A DNA stretch of 37,738 bases. Origin: Polaromonas sp. (GTDB lineage: Bacteria; Pseudomonadota; Gammaproteobacteria; Burkholderiales; Burkholderiaceae_C). The notes under the pieces were generated by a model that was not told the origin of the DNA, searched no databases, and was given only the letters and a program-made list of their open reading frames with translations. The stretch is taken from the NCBI GenBank assembly GCA_025352405.1, contig JANXTM010000012.1, forward strand, positions 1 to 37,738, in the 5' to 3' direction. The position numbers and the translations under genes were made by a program. How positions within the stretch are numbered: the stretch's first letter is position 1; the number at the start of each line of letters is the position of its first letter. Below, one piece after another: positions 6,958-15,290 of the stretch.

Positions 6958-8669
6958 ATGAATAAACCTGCACCCTCTTTTAATGTCAACCGCCGTGAAA
7001 CCCTGAGCTGGGCATTTGGCCTGTCAGTGGGCTCTGTGCTGGCCGGTTGCGGCGGCGGCTCCAGCGCGGGCCCGACGCTGGACACGCTGTCCGACCCGCA
7101 AATGCTGGCCGCCACCAACAAACTGCTGAGCATGGACCTGAACGCGCAATATGCTTCGCAGACCATGACCATTGCGCTCGCGCAAGACCCTGGCTACCCT
7201 GGTGCCGCCAAAAAAATCGCCACCTCGCTGCGCAGTTTCAACGGTCAGTACATGGCGCCCACGCTGGTGCTCAATATTGGCGACACGCTGCGCATCAATC
7301 TCATCAACAAGCTGCCGGCCAATGTGAAAGGCCAGTCCAAGCTCGACTACCTCAACCATCAAAACAGCACCAACCTGCATTTTCACGGCCTGCACGTGGA
7401 CCCAAAAGAATTCCGCCCCGGCGTGTTTGGTGACTACGTGGTGGACACAGCGGAAGCCGGTGTGCAGCCTGGTGAAAGCCGCCAGCATGAGCTGACGATT
7501 CCGCAGGTCCATACCAACGGCATTTACTGGTACCACCCGCATTTGCATGGTTCGTCGAATGCGCAGGTTTCCAGCGGCATGTTCGGTGCCATCATCGTTC
7601 GTGACCCGGCTGACAAATTCATCACCTCGCCTGATATTCGGGAGCGCGTCATCCACGTGCACAAGGTCAGCCTGAAAGACGGTAAAACCGAATCTTTTTA
7701 TGACTCGGCAGGTGCCGCTGCGTCGGCTTTTCTGCTCAACGGTGCCTACCAGCCGACCATCGTGATGCGCCCCGGTGAAGTGCAAAACTGGCACCTCCTC
7801 AACACCGCGTCGTTCTACCCGTTTAACCCAGTACTCGACGACCACACCCTGCTGGCCTACGCCAAAGATGGCAATGTGTTTGACCGCAAATTCAAATCCA
7901 TCAACAAGGCCACCTCTACCCAGTTTGGCAACCAGCAATGGCCGGGCAATGCGCTGTACCCGGGTAGCCGGCATTCCGTGGTCGTCAAGGCCAGTGATAC
8001 CCCGGCGTTTATTACCTGCGCTCTGTAGCGTCGCCTTCAAGTGAGGACAAAGACGAAATCGTGGCACGCGTCGTGGTGGAGGGCGCACCCATGAGCACCG
8101 CCTTGCCGTTGGCAGCCAACCTTCCGGTCTACGCTGACCACCGGCCGATCACCGATGCAGAGCTGGCCAGCAACGGCGGCAAGCAGCGCAATCTGGTACT
8201 GGCTATCTTGTCCACCGAAAGCAGCCGACTGCCGCAGCCGATTCCCGAGTCAGACTGGTCTGTTCCCGCCGATGACACAACCGCACCCCCCTTTCTGGTC
8301 GGTCAGGTGTTTGTGTCGGGCGATGCCAGCCTGTCGTCAAAGCTGGCACCTTTTCAGTCGTCATTGACAACCACCCAGACTGTGGCGCTTGATGCGGTCG
8401 AAGAGTGGACCATCAACAGCCTCAACGTCTACCCGCATCCCTTTCATATTCACTTCAATGACAATTATGTCGTGAAAGTCAATGGGGAAGCGGTCACGCC
8501 GTTCTGGGCTGACACCCTGCCAGTCCCCCCGAATGGCAGCATCACCTTCCGTATGCGCTTTACCGATTACACGGGCAAGTATGTGTGGCATTGCCACGCA
8601 CTGGACCATGAAGACCTTGGAATGATGCAGCTGGTCAATGTGATCGGAACGCAAAAAGTTATTCTATGA
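6958..8669 (+). pseudogene. Multicopper oxidase, Tat-exported lipoprotein, split by one frameshift
   Basis: ATG 6958 follows GAGGA by 8 bases. The N-terminus has a Tat motif NRRETLSWAFG and a lipobox VLAGCGG (C31), so the product would be an exported lipoprotein. Copper ligands appear in order: NLHFHGLHV and YWYHPHLHGS in the first part, PHPFHIHF and HCHALDHEDLGMM in the second. The first part runs to TAG 8026-8028. The second (frame of 8061) continues from GVYYLRSVASPSSEDKDE to TGA 8669. The junction is at CCCC 8000-8003: one added C restores DTPGVYYLRS and joins the two exactly. All four copper motifs survive, so the lesion is either very recent, a sequencing error, or tolerated by slippage. 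The intact enzyme would oxidise metal ions or phenolic compounds with reduction of O2 to water. Confidence 0.88.
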
Positions 8670-8703
8670 ACATGTGCAGAACATGCCTTTTTTTTAGCAA
8701 CAA

Positions 8704-8745
8704 ACGCTTGTGGTGGACGCTATTGAAAGCACAGCTAATCAGTTT
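8704..8745. repeat. Dispersed repeat, diverged copy 3
   Basis: aacgcttgtggtggacgctattgaaagcacagctaatca shares ACGCTTGT and GCTATT.AAA with copy 2. It lies in the 184-base gap between the convergent oxidase and operon ends. No convincing terminator was found in this gap, although a T8 run follows the oxidase stop. Confidence 0.4.
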
Positions 8746-8853
8746 TTAAAAGCAAGAAGAATCTCTCGCCGCTGCTATGAGTATCTCATCGGGTGCTTTC
8801 CGGAAAGGCGATTCGGCAGTGAACTTTTTTTAGCCGCTTAGTCCCTTGATCTT

Positions 8854-9690
8854 CTATATCGTGGCGTTTGCAGACGCGTTGCTTGCAATCCATGAATAAA
8901 GGGCTACAAAAACGAGGGCGTCAAAAACCGCACCGAAACAGATGTACAGCAGGGGCATGAACAGCACCGAAAAATGCTGCATGATTAAAGCCTGCACCAA
9001 CACCTGATGCGGCACCATGACGGCCAGAAAGGACAAAATGACGCCGGTGTAAAACAGTTTTTTCAGGAGGCTCTGGTTGAGAATGTAGTAACCCACAGCG
9101 AGCATTAGCGGTGTAGCCAGCATCACAACATAGCCGATGGTCATCAGCTCTTCGCTGTGACGGGCAATGTTGTACGGAAATCCCGTGGGTGTCCACCAGA
9201 AGTAAACCAGGGTTGCAAACTGGACAACGCATGCAATACGCAGTGGATATCTGAGCGGAAAACTAGCGTGCTTCAGCCGAAATGACAAGGCGAACGCAAT
9301 TGCCGTCACTATCGCCGTGACGGCCAGTATGGTGGCGTTGGGCAACTGGCCGCCATCCAGATCGCCAGAAAGTTGTAAGCCGTATTGGCCTGCTTCATTT
9401 ATCCGGGTCGAAAGACTGAACGGCAGATGCAAGCCGCTGGACCAGAAGAGAATGCATTGGCGCCAGAAATCAAACAGAACCGGCTTGAACCAAACGATAA
9501 GTCCACACAGCACGATGGGTAAAACAATTGCTTGCGCCATCAGGTAGGACGTTACGTTGAGGGGAGTGATGGCCCGGTGTGGTCGGATGGATAACCGGGT
9601 GCGCGCCTGCCTTGCAGCTGAAAAAATCGCATGAAATTCCCGGTCATGCGCTTGGGCTTCATCTGTGACAGAAATAGTTTTAGAACGCAT
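8854..9690 (-). CDS. Multi-spanning membrane protein, last gene of the polysaccharide operon
   Basis: A 278-residue protein with a charged N-terminal cytoplasmic stretch of about 50 residues and roughly six hydrophobic segments, for example AQAIVLPIVLCGLIVWF, ATILAVTAIVTAIAFALSF, IACVVQFATLVYFWW, IGYVVMLATPLMLAVGYYIL, TGVILSFLAVMVPHQVLV and a long final stretch. ATG 9690 has an AGAGG box about 6 bases upstream. It begins 9 bases after the stop of the YaiO-like barrel gene, so it is cotranscribed. I do not recognise the family. It is not an acyltransferase or exosortase by visible motifs. The context suggests a role in assembly or export of the polymer, which is inference only. Confidence 0.85.
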   Translation of the reverse strand: MRSKTISVTDEAQAHDREFHAIFSAARQARTRLSIRPHRAITPLNVTSYLMAQAIVLPIVLCGLIVWFKPVLFDFWRQCILFWSSGLHLPFSLSTRINEAGQYGLQLSGDLDGGQLPNATILAVTAIVTAIAFALSFRLKHASFPLRYPLRIACVVQFATLVYFWWTPTGFPYNIARHSEELMTIGYVVMLATPLMLAVGYYILNQSLLKKLFYTGVILSFLAVMVPHQVLVQALIMQHFSVLFMPLLYICFGAVFDALVFVALYSWIASNASANATI

Positions 9691-9699
9691 GAGGGCCTC

Positions 9700-10539
9700 T
9701 TAGAAATCATGAAAAATGCCAAAACTCACGCCACTGCGTCGGTACAGCGGATTGATGTAGTGGTTGGCACCTACGGATATGCCGGTACGTGCATCAATCC
9801 AGTGGCGCCACGACAAACTGGTTTCGCGGCTTTTGAAGTTAACCAGTTGTGCATTGCTGGCAATTGAAAGGTAGCCTTCGCCGCCCCAGCCGTGCCGCAC
9901 CGTGACCAGGTCTTGCTTGTCCCGCCCATAGGTCGCAGCTACAAACTGTTGTTGGGTTTTTATGGATCCCGGATTACTGCTGTTAAGGCGCAGGCCGCCT
10001 TCCACAATCCACGGGGCATCAAAATAATAGGCAGCGCCCAAAGAAATGCTTTTGTCCACATGCCCATCGGGTGCTTTGTAGTAGCCGGCCCCCAGCGATG
10101 TCACCAGACTGCGCTGCTCAAGCCACTTCTTGTAGATTGCGGCATCCATCCTGTAATTCGGTAGGTAAAACGCGCCATTACCGGCACCAAGAGCCACCGA
10201 CCCAAACCAGTCTTCGTTGAAGGTGTAGGTGTCACTGATGCCCACAAAGGTGCCGTTCTGGCCAAACCGCCGGTTCACGGAGATTTCGCTCTGCAACAGG
10301 TGCGATGATGTTTTGTACATCCCCCGCAGGGTCAGATCGCTCCAGTCGCCGTAGCCAGCCGACAAATTTTGACCACCTACAGTGAGCTCAAGTCTGCGCT
10401 GCCCTTCTTCTGCAGTTTGAATTTGTGGAGTGGGCGTCGCCACATCCTGAGTTGAGTTTGAATACTGCGCCAGCGCTGGCGTTGCCGGTATCCAGACCGT
10501 CAATGCAAACGCTGCGAGATAAATGTTTTTACGGTTCAC
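9700..10539 (-). CDS. YaiO-family outer-membrane beta-barrel protein
   Basis: A 279-residue exported protein. A signal peptide ends near TPALAQYSNS. After a short linker comes the region RRLELTVGGQNLSAGYGDWS, LTLRGMYK, typical of the YaiO outer-membrane family. The rest alternates polar and apolar residues as in beta-strands (SLGAGYYKAPDG, SISLGAAYYFDAPW, TGISVGANHYINPLYRR) and the chain ends in F, as outer-membrane barrels do. The start is GTG 10539, six bases after a strong AGAGGAG box. In E. coli yaiO lies beside the GT2 gene yaiP, so the pairing with a GT2 synthase here is meaningful. It probably forms the exit pore or docking site for the polymer. It is 85 bases from the upstream gene. 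Confidence 0.85.
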   Translation of the reverse strand: MNRKNIYLAAFALTVWIPATPALAQYSNSTQDVATPTPQIQTAEEGQRRLELTVGGQNLSAGYGDWSDLTLRGMYKTSSHLLQSEISVNRRFGQNGTFVGISDTYTFNEDWFGSVALGAGNGAFYLPNYRMDAAIYKKWLEQRSLVTSLGAGYYKAPDGHVDKSISLGAAYYFDAPWIVEGGLRLNSSNPGSIKTQQQFVAATYGRDKQDLVTVRHGWGGEGYLSIASNAQLVNFKSRETSLSWRHWIDARTGISVGANHYINPLYRRSGVSFGIFHDF

Positions 10540-10624
10540 GACAGCTCCTCTTTAAATTTGGTCGGGCCAGCTCATAAATCCTGAGATGGTCTGGGCGGCG
10601 GTTGGGGCAACTTGCACGTTCCCG

Positions 10625-11608
10625 CTAGCTGCACGATGCACTCGGGGCGGCAGGCGTCAAGCCCCTTCCTATAACGATCTGGTAGGCCGTTTCATCGGTC
10701 ACCGCCCAGCGGTCCAAGTGCCGATTGCCTGCGGCTTCGCGCAGCCAGCATTGAACGCTTGATTTATCGTTTTGACGTAGCGCCAGTACGGCGATCAGGC
10801 CCCACGAGTAATCTTTTTTACTCTGCATAAGCCACTCAGCGCGGTGCGCAGACATCCAGGCGCGGTAAAAAGACTTGCCGTCTCCGGCACCGCGCGGAAA
10901 ATCTACCAATAATGGAAATACCTGCGCCGCATGGTCAGGGTAAAAAGCTGGTTTTTCTGATCGCTGCTCCAATTGGGTAGACACCAGAAACCTTTGGTCA
11001 ACAGGGTTCCAGAATGTCTGCCGAATCGCTTTGGCCAGTTTGGCTGCTTCTGCCTGTTGCCCGGGCTGCTTTAGATGCGACTTGAACGACCAGACTTCCA
11101 GGTTGTCCATAAAAAGCCCGTGCAGGTACACCGGTGAAACCATGTAGATGCCGCGCGACGGTTGATACAAGCGCTCCAGCGATACCTGGCTGGTAAGGTA
11201 GCTTTTCATCCAGAGCTGGTTTTGGTTTAGCTTGGTGGGCATGGTCTGGAGCAGTCTCATCCAGAGCGCCAGCAGTGCGTCGTCTGCGTCTGCAACCTTG
11301 CACGCAGTCCAAAGGGTGTCAGCAGTTCTGCAAAATCTGTCAAACGTCCCGTCCGGCTTCTGTTTGGGCAGCAGCCAATCGACGAATTTTTCTGCAACCG
11401 CGCTCACGTCCATTCCGTTATCGTGCGCCAGCAACAAGGCCTGTAATGCAAAGTAGGGGTCAGCAGACTCGCCCTTGTGCAGGACAGAGATGGCACCATC
11501 GGCACCCGCGTAACCCGCAAGCTCAAGCTTCGGAACTGCGCTGGCGATGCTGTTGTATCCGACCACGAGCGCAAGTATCGTGGCTTGTAAAAAATGATGA
11601 AGTTTCAT
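10625..11608 (-). CDS. Exported alpha-helical, glycosidase-like protein (six-hairpin fold suspected)
   Basis: A 327-residue protein with a signal peptide (MKLHHFLQATILALVVGYNSIASA). The mature part is helical and repetitive in a way that resembles (alpha/alpha)6 glycosidases such as GH8: KPDGTFDRFC, a possible acid pair in KVADADDALLALWMRLL, then SRGIYMVSPVYLHGLFMDN and DYSWGLIAVLALRQ. No family was recognised with certainty. A periplasmic hydrolase or lyase that trims or clears polymer is common in exopolysaccharide operons (BcsZ is the model). ATG 11608 overlaps the stop of the preceding gene by four bases (ATGA), so translation is coupled. Confidence 0.8.
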   Translation of the reverse strand: MKLHHFLQATILALVVGYNSIASAVPKLELAGYAGADGAISVLHKGESADPYFALQALLLAHDNGMDVSAVAEKFVDWLLPKQKPDGTFDRFCRTADTLWTACKVADADDALLALWMRLLQTMPTKLNQNQLWMKSYLTSQVSLERLYQPSRGIYMVSPVYLHGLFMDNLEVWSFKSHLKQPGQQAEAAKLAKAIRQTFWNPVDQRFLVSTQLEQRSEKPAFYPDHAAQVFPLLVDFPRGAGDGKSFYRAWMSAHRAEWLMQSKKDYSWGLIAVLALRQNDKSSVQCWLREAAGNRHLDRWAVTDETAYQIVIGRGLTPAAPSASCS

Positions 11609-12648
11609 GCTGCTTTCACCATGCCTATCTCACGCGCCCACACGGTTCCGTGCACAACGACACCGCTCTCAAGAATGATGTTTTGGGCAGTAATGGTCGT
11701 TGGTGAGTCGGGCAAACCAATGACGGCGTTCGCACCGACCAATACGTCCGTTTCGGAAACCACAGGTCCAAAGGCCCGCGCACCCTTGAACACGTAAACA
11801 CGTTTCTCGCAGACTATGGCGCCCTGGACCCAGGCCGCTGGGCCAATGCTTACGCCTTCACGTGCCTTGATGTCCCCCATCACCGTGGTACGTGCGCCAA
11901 TGGTCAAAAAGCCCGTGACGATCAGAGAGCCCCTGTAAACGGTGTCGGCAGGAAGCGCGCAATCGCCTCGAATCAGGTAAAGCAAAGGCGTCTGGCAGAT
12001 GGCATTGAGTAGGTCCGCAAAACTTCCTTCGGTTTGATTGATGGGGTCAGGCTCGTGTCTGTACGTACCGATTGCACCAAACAGCAGGGTCGGTGCATAA
12101 AGTCGTTCAAACCACACCTCATGCGCCAGCTCAATGGCAACGCCCGCAGAAATCCGCCTGAGAGCGATACTTCTTTGTCCCAGGGTAAGGGTACCAGTGG
12201 CGTGCGCCCAGTCGCGTATCTCGCTCTGGTCGCCCAAAGAGATATCTCCGGCAGCGTAGAGCGAGGTGAAACAGGAGCCATCTGCACTGCGAATATTTCC
12301 TGTCACGTAAAGCGGCTGCTCGCTCTTGATGGAGACCGCCGAGTCGATGCTTTCCGGCGCTATGAGCCGCTTGTCGGCTTCACTCCAGTTCATGTCCTCA
12401 ATCCATTCTGAAACGTAATTGAAGTCTTCATAGCCAGTAGGCAACCCCTGGCCGGTTTTTGCTGCCACATCGGCCTGCAAGCGTTTGGCGAAGTAATCAG
12501 TCTGACTTGTGTAGTTGGCTGAAATTGGTAGTGCAGCCACGTCCGACGGACGCAACCATTCACGAAATGCCGGTATGAACGGCAGGGTCAGCAGCGCCAG
12601 GCAGATCAGCCCGAAGAGACCGTACGTGAGGTAGCCTGGGTCCATCAT
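11605..12648 (-). CDS. Membrane-anchored protein with bactofilin/beta-helix-like repeats
   Basis: A 347-residue protein. One membrane helix lies near residues 8-27 (LTYGLFGLICLALLTLPFIP). After about 75 mixed residues come many short beta-strand repeats with Gly at regular spacing: LYVTGNIRSADGSCF, LYAAGDISLGDQSEI, THGTLTLGQRS-like segments, then GSLIVTGFLTIGART, TVMGDIKAREGVSIG, AWVQGAIVCEKRVYVF and NIILESGVVVHGTVW. Such Gly-Asp-Ile repeats are seen in bactofilins and other beta-helix proteins. The helix at the front suggests a periplasmic or cytoplasmic scaffold tied to the synthase. Start ATG 12648 (a second ATG follows at once) overlaps the synthase stop by four bases, with GGAAGGAAA upstream. 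Function is not known. Confidence 0.82.
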   Translation of the reverse strand: MMDPGYLTYGLFGLICLALLTLPFIPAFREWLRPSDVAALPISANYTSQTDYFAKRLQADVAAKTGQGLPTGYEDFNYVSEWIEDMNWSEADKRLIAPESIDSAVSIKSEQPLYVTGNIRSADGSCFTSLYAAGDISLGDQSEIRDWAHATGTLTLGQRSIALRRISAGVAIELAHEVWFERLYAPTLLFGAIGTYRHEPDPINQTEGSFADLLNAICQTPLLYLIRGDCALPADTVYRGSLIVTGFLTIGARTTVMGDIKAREGVSIGPAAWVQGAIVCEKRVYVFKGARAFGPVVSETDVLVGANAVIGLPDSPTTITAQNIILESGVVVHGTVWAREIGMVKAA

Positions 12649-14144
12649 TTTGTTGTTTCCTTCCTGTAGCGAACAGTTTTGTCCCAGACCATTTCGCGCT
12701 TGAAAATACTGTCCATGACCTGGCTCCAGACGGCTCCCGAAATGGCAAACAGACTTATAAAAAATCCGAGCAGGTTAAAGGGAAGCAGTCGCAATCGTTT
12801 TCGATTGCCGTCTATCAACACGGCCACGACAATCTCGAAAAAGGCAGCGAAATTTCCGAGGGTTCCGTACGCCATCAGTGCGAAAACCGGGATCAGCAGC
12901 GACAGCAGGGAGCCCGCATTCTGGAAGTAAAGACCCAGTGCCAACAGCCAGCCCGCCAGCATGATGAGCGGAATGACAAATACGAACATAAGCAAGAGAC
13001 CGTCCACTCGCTGACCCAGCGTGAGGTAGCGGCTGGTTGCAAACAGCCACCAGTACCGGGTCATAACCTGGTTGTGGCCTTTTGCCCACCGCGTCACCTG
13101 CTTGATGCGTACGCTCCACTCCTCTGGCACCTCTTCGTAACATTCAGAGCGGTTGGTGTAGGCCGTTTTCCAGCCGTTGAGCATGAGCCGGAAAGTGATA
13201 TCGGTGTCTTCTGCTAGCGTATCGTCGTGCCAGCCTCCCACTGCAGCGACGGCTGACAGGCGTACCCCGCCCACCGTACCGCCATATTGCGGAAGCAGGT
13301 TCATGTTCATTCTGGCCTGCTGGTCGACCTGATAGCCAGCCGAGCGTTCCAGATCCAGCATTCTGGTCAGCAAATTTGCGCCGCTGTTGACCGGCACCAC
13401 CCTGCCCATCACTGCACCTACCTCAGGATCGAAAAAAGGCGCGACCAATTGCTTGAGCAATCCGCGCCCCGGCACATAGTCAGCATCAAAGATGATGGCA
13501 ATGTCGCCGCTTGCAAACGCCAGTGCATCTTTCAGTGCGGCAGATTTTCCGGCTTTGCCAGAGACACGGTGAAAAGGCGATATGCGGGACGGAAACCTTT
13601 CGACGTAGCCGTCAATGATTTCACCGGTTATGTCCTTTGAACGGTCATTGACTGGAATGATCTTCAGGCGATCTGCCGGATAGTCGGTATTAAGCAAAGC
13701 CTCAATGCAACCGGCGATCACCTTTTCTTCGTTGTGAGCTGCAATGAACACAGTAATCATTGGCCAGCGTGCAACAGAAATATCAATATACGGATGGCGC
13801 TGCTTGCCCACCAGCCGGTTCATTGTAAAAATAAAGTGCCTCACCCCGTAGACCATCATGATGATGACAATCACAAACAACAGTGAAGTCATGACTGCTG
13901 CAAGTGGATAGTCCTTGAGGGTCGGAACGAGTGAAATCGGGATGATTGGGTTCAGAGTTGAAACTGCAGCAGCCGGGGCGTCTCCATTTGCCGTTTGCGC
14001 ATAAAGAGGCTGTAAAAAACTGGTGCCAAGCGCCAGCGCACCCAGCACCAGCCGCGCTGGGAGTGCACGCTGCTTGAGCAGCTTTGCGCGCTGTGGCAAA
14101 GCGAAGCGATCGGCCGTGTGAGGAACAAAAAGTAAGTCGGACAT
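12645..14144 (-). CDS. Processive family-2 glycosyltransferase (polysaccharide synthase)
   Basis: A 499-residue membrane enzyme. Motifs of processive GT2 synthases are complete: VFIAAHNEEKVIAGCIEALL (130-150), IPVNDRSKD with D167, FDADYVP with DAD at 220-222, TLAEDTDITFRL with ED at 312-313, and QVTRW at 349-353. The catalytic domain is followed by four or so membrane helices. Before it are a hydrophobic segment that looks like a signal anchor (31-50, ending YAQ) and a second helix at 82-100. No PilZ domain is visible. ATG 14144 is preferred over an in-frame TTG at 14168 because AGAGGA precedes it by 8 bases. The product is probably an amino-sugar polymer given wecB next door. PgaC, NfrB and YaiP are the nearest recognisable types. 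Confidence 0.92.
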   Translation of the reverse strand: MSDLLFVPHTADRFALPQRAKLLKQRALPARLVLGALALGTSFLQPLYAQTANGDAPAAAVSTLNPIIPISLVPTLKDYPLAAVMTSLLFVIVIIMMVYGVRHFIFTMNRLVGKQRHPYIDISVARWPMITVFIAAHNEEKVIAGCIEALLNTDYPADRLKIIPVNDRSKDITGEIIDGYVERFPSRISPFHRVSGKAGKSAALKDALAFASGDIAIIFDADYVPGRGLLKQLVAPFFDPEVGAVMGRVVPVNSGANLLTRMLDLERSAGYQVDQQARMNMNLLPQYGGTVGGVRLSAVAAVGGWHDDTLAEDTDITFRLMLNGWKTAYTNRSECYEEVPEEWSVRIKQVTRWAKGHNQVMTRYWWLFATSRYLTLGQRVDGLLLMFVFVIPLIMLAGWLLALGLYFQNAGSLLSLLIPVFALMAYGTLGNFAAFFEIVVAVLIDGNRKRLRLLPFNLLGFFISLFAISGAVWSQVMDSIFKREMVWDKTVRYRKETTK

Positions 14145-14174
14145 GATGAGGGTTCCTCTTTTTGCCAAGGGTGA

Positions 14175-15290
14175 TCAGGCCGCTAGAGCCAGTTCAGCTG
14201 TTTCAACCGCAAAGTGGTTTGCAAACGTTTTAACGATGCGGGCTGACGCCTTGCCGTCGCCAAAGGGGTTTGCAATCTGTGCCATCCGGCGGTAGGCGTC
14301 GGGTTGTTTGTGCAGTCGTGTCACACCGTCAACGATGGCGCGACGCGTTGGTCCAATCAGCAGGGCGCATCCCGCGTCTACTGCCTCTGGTCTTTCCGTT
14401 TCTTCCCGCAGGACCAAAACGGGGACACCAAAGGTAGGAGCCTCTTCCTGCAAGCCTCCCGAGTCGGTCAGCACCAGCCATGCGTCAGCCAGCGCTTGCT
14501 GCATTTCCGTATAGTCAAGCGGAGGCGTTAGGCTGACATTTGGGATGCCGCCCAGAATGCTGTTGACGGGCCCCTGGACGATGGGGTTAAGGTGTACCGG
14601 GAAAAGTACCTGCAAGTCGGGCTGCTGGCGTGCCAATTCTGCAATTGCATGGCAAATTTCAGCCACATCGTGACCCCAGTTCTCACGACGGTGAACCGTG
14701 ACTAACAGATGGCCTCGTCCTTCAACACGGCGTTTGACGCCACGGTTTTTGCAAGTCCATTGCTGCGCGTCGATCACAGTATTGCCCGTCATGTGAATAC
14801 GTTCGTCTGCGATGCCTTCAATTTGAAGCGATGATTCAGCCCGCGGTGTGGGCGGGAAATGAAATTGTGAGAGCCTGCCAATCATCTGACGCAGGCCTTC
14901 TTCTGGAAAAGGGCGGTCAAGGTTATAGGTGCGAAGGCCTGCTTCGACGTGCGCAAGTGGTACGCGGTTGTAAAAAGCGGCGAGTGCACCTTGAAAGGCA
15001 CTTTCTGTATCACCCTGGACAACGACCATTGACCACTTTCGGGCGGCCATAACGGCTTCGAGCTGGACACGGCACCCGGTACTGAAATCAAGCAAGCTAC
15101 TGCCAGCGCGTGTCAAAGTAATGTCAGGTACCACGTCAAAGCAGTTGAGGATCTGTTTGGCCATTTCATCGTGCTGTCCTGTGTGGAGCCAGCGTACCCG
15201 TGCCCACGTGGTTTCATCGAGTGCGTGGTACAGCGGTGCCAGTTTGATGATTTCAGGCCGTGTGCCCGAGATGATTAAAATGTTATGCAT
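14175..15290 (-). CDS. wecB: UDP-N-acetylglucosamine 2-epimerase (non-hydrolysing)
   Basis: A 371-residue cytoplasmic enzyme that converts UDP-GlcNAc to UDP-ManNAc. Family motifs are present along its length: GTRPEIIKLAPL at 9-20, LHTGQHDEMA, QGDTESAFQGALAA, LAHVEAGLRTYN, PFPEEGLRQM, TVHRRENWG, FPVHLNPIV, and DSGGLQEEAPTFGVPVLV followed by ETERPEAV. ATG 15290 overlaps the preceding small gene by eight bases. It ends 30 bases before the preferred start of the synthase. As the only nucleotide-sugar enzyme in the operon it suggests ManNAc or a mixed polymer as the product, because other ManNAc pathway genes (wecC for ManNAcA) are absent from the window. Confidence 0.95.
   Translation of the reverse strand: MHNILIISGTRPEIIKLAPLYHALDETTWARVRWLHTGQHDEMAKQILNCFDVVPDITLTRAGSSLLDFSTGCRVQLEAVMAARKWSMVVVQGDTESAFQGALAAFYNRVPLAHVEAGLRTYNLDRPFPEEGLRQMIGRLSQFHFPPTPRAESSLQIEGIADERIHMTGNTVIDAQQWTCKNRGVKRRVEGRGHLLVTVHRRENWGHDVAEICHAIAELARQQPDLQVLFPVHLNPIVQGPVNSILGGIPNVSLTPPLDYTEMQQALADAWLVLTDSGGLQEEAPTFGVPVLVLREETERPEAVDAGCALLIGPTRRAIVDGVTRLHKQPDAYRRMAQIANPFGDGKASARIVKTFANHFAVETAELALAA

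Noticed and set aside
7024..8088. A 354-codon open frame on the minus strand across the multicopper oxidase
   Set aside because: It lies opposite well-supported copper-ligand coding on the plus strand and reads as Arg/Val-rich sequence without a family pattern; a codon-bias shadow.
6958..8669. The oxidase break considered as programmed frameshifting
   Set aside because: No slippery heptamer of known type, stimulatory stem or conserved precedent in this family could be seen; a single-base indel is simpler.
8670..8853. T8 run after the oxidase stop considered as an intrinsic terminator
   Set aside because: Only a short imperfect stem (catg...catg) precedes it, too weak to call.
8854..9690. 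Membrane protein considered as an exosortase or polysaccharide acyltransferase
   Set aside because: The Cys/Arg/His arrangement of exosortases and the acyltransferase histidine motifs were not found.
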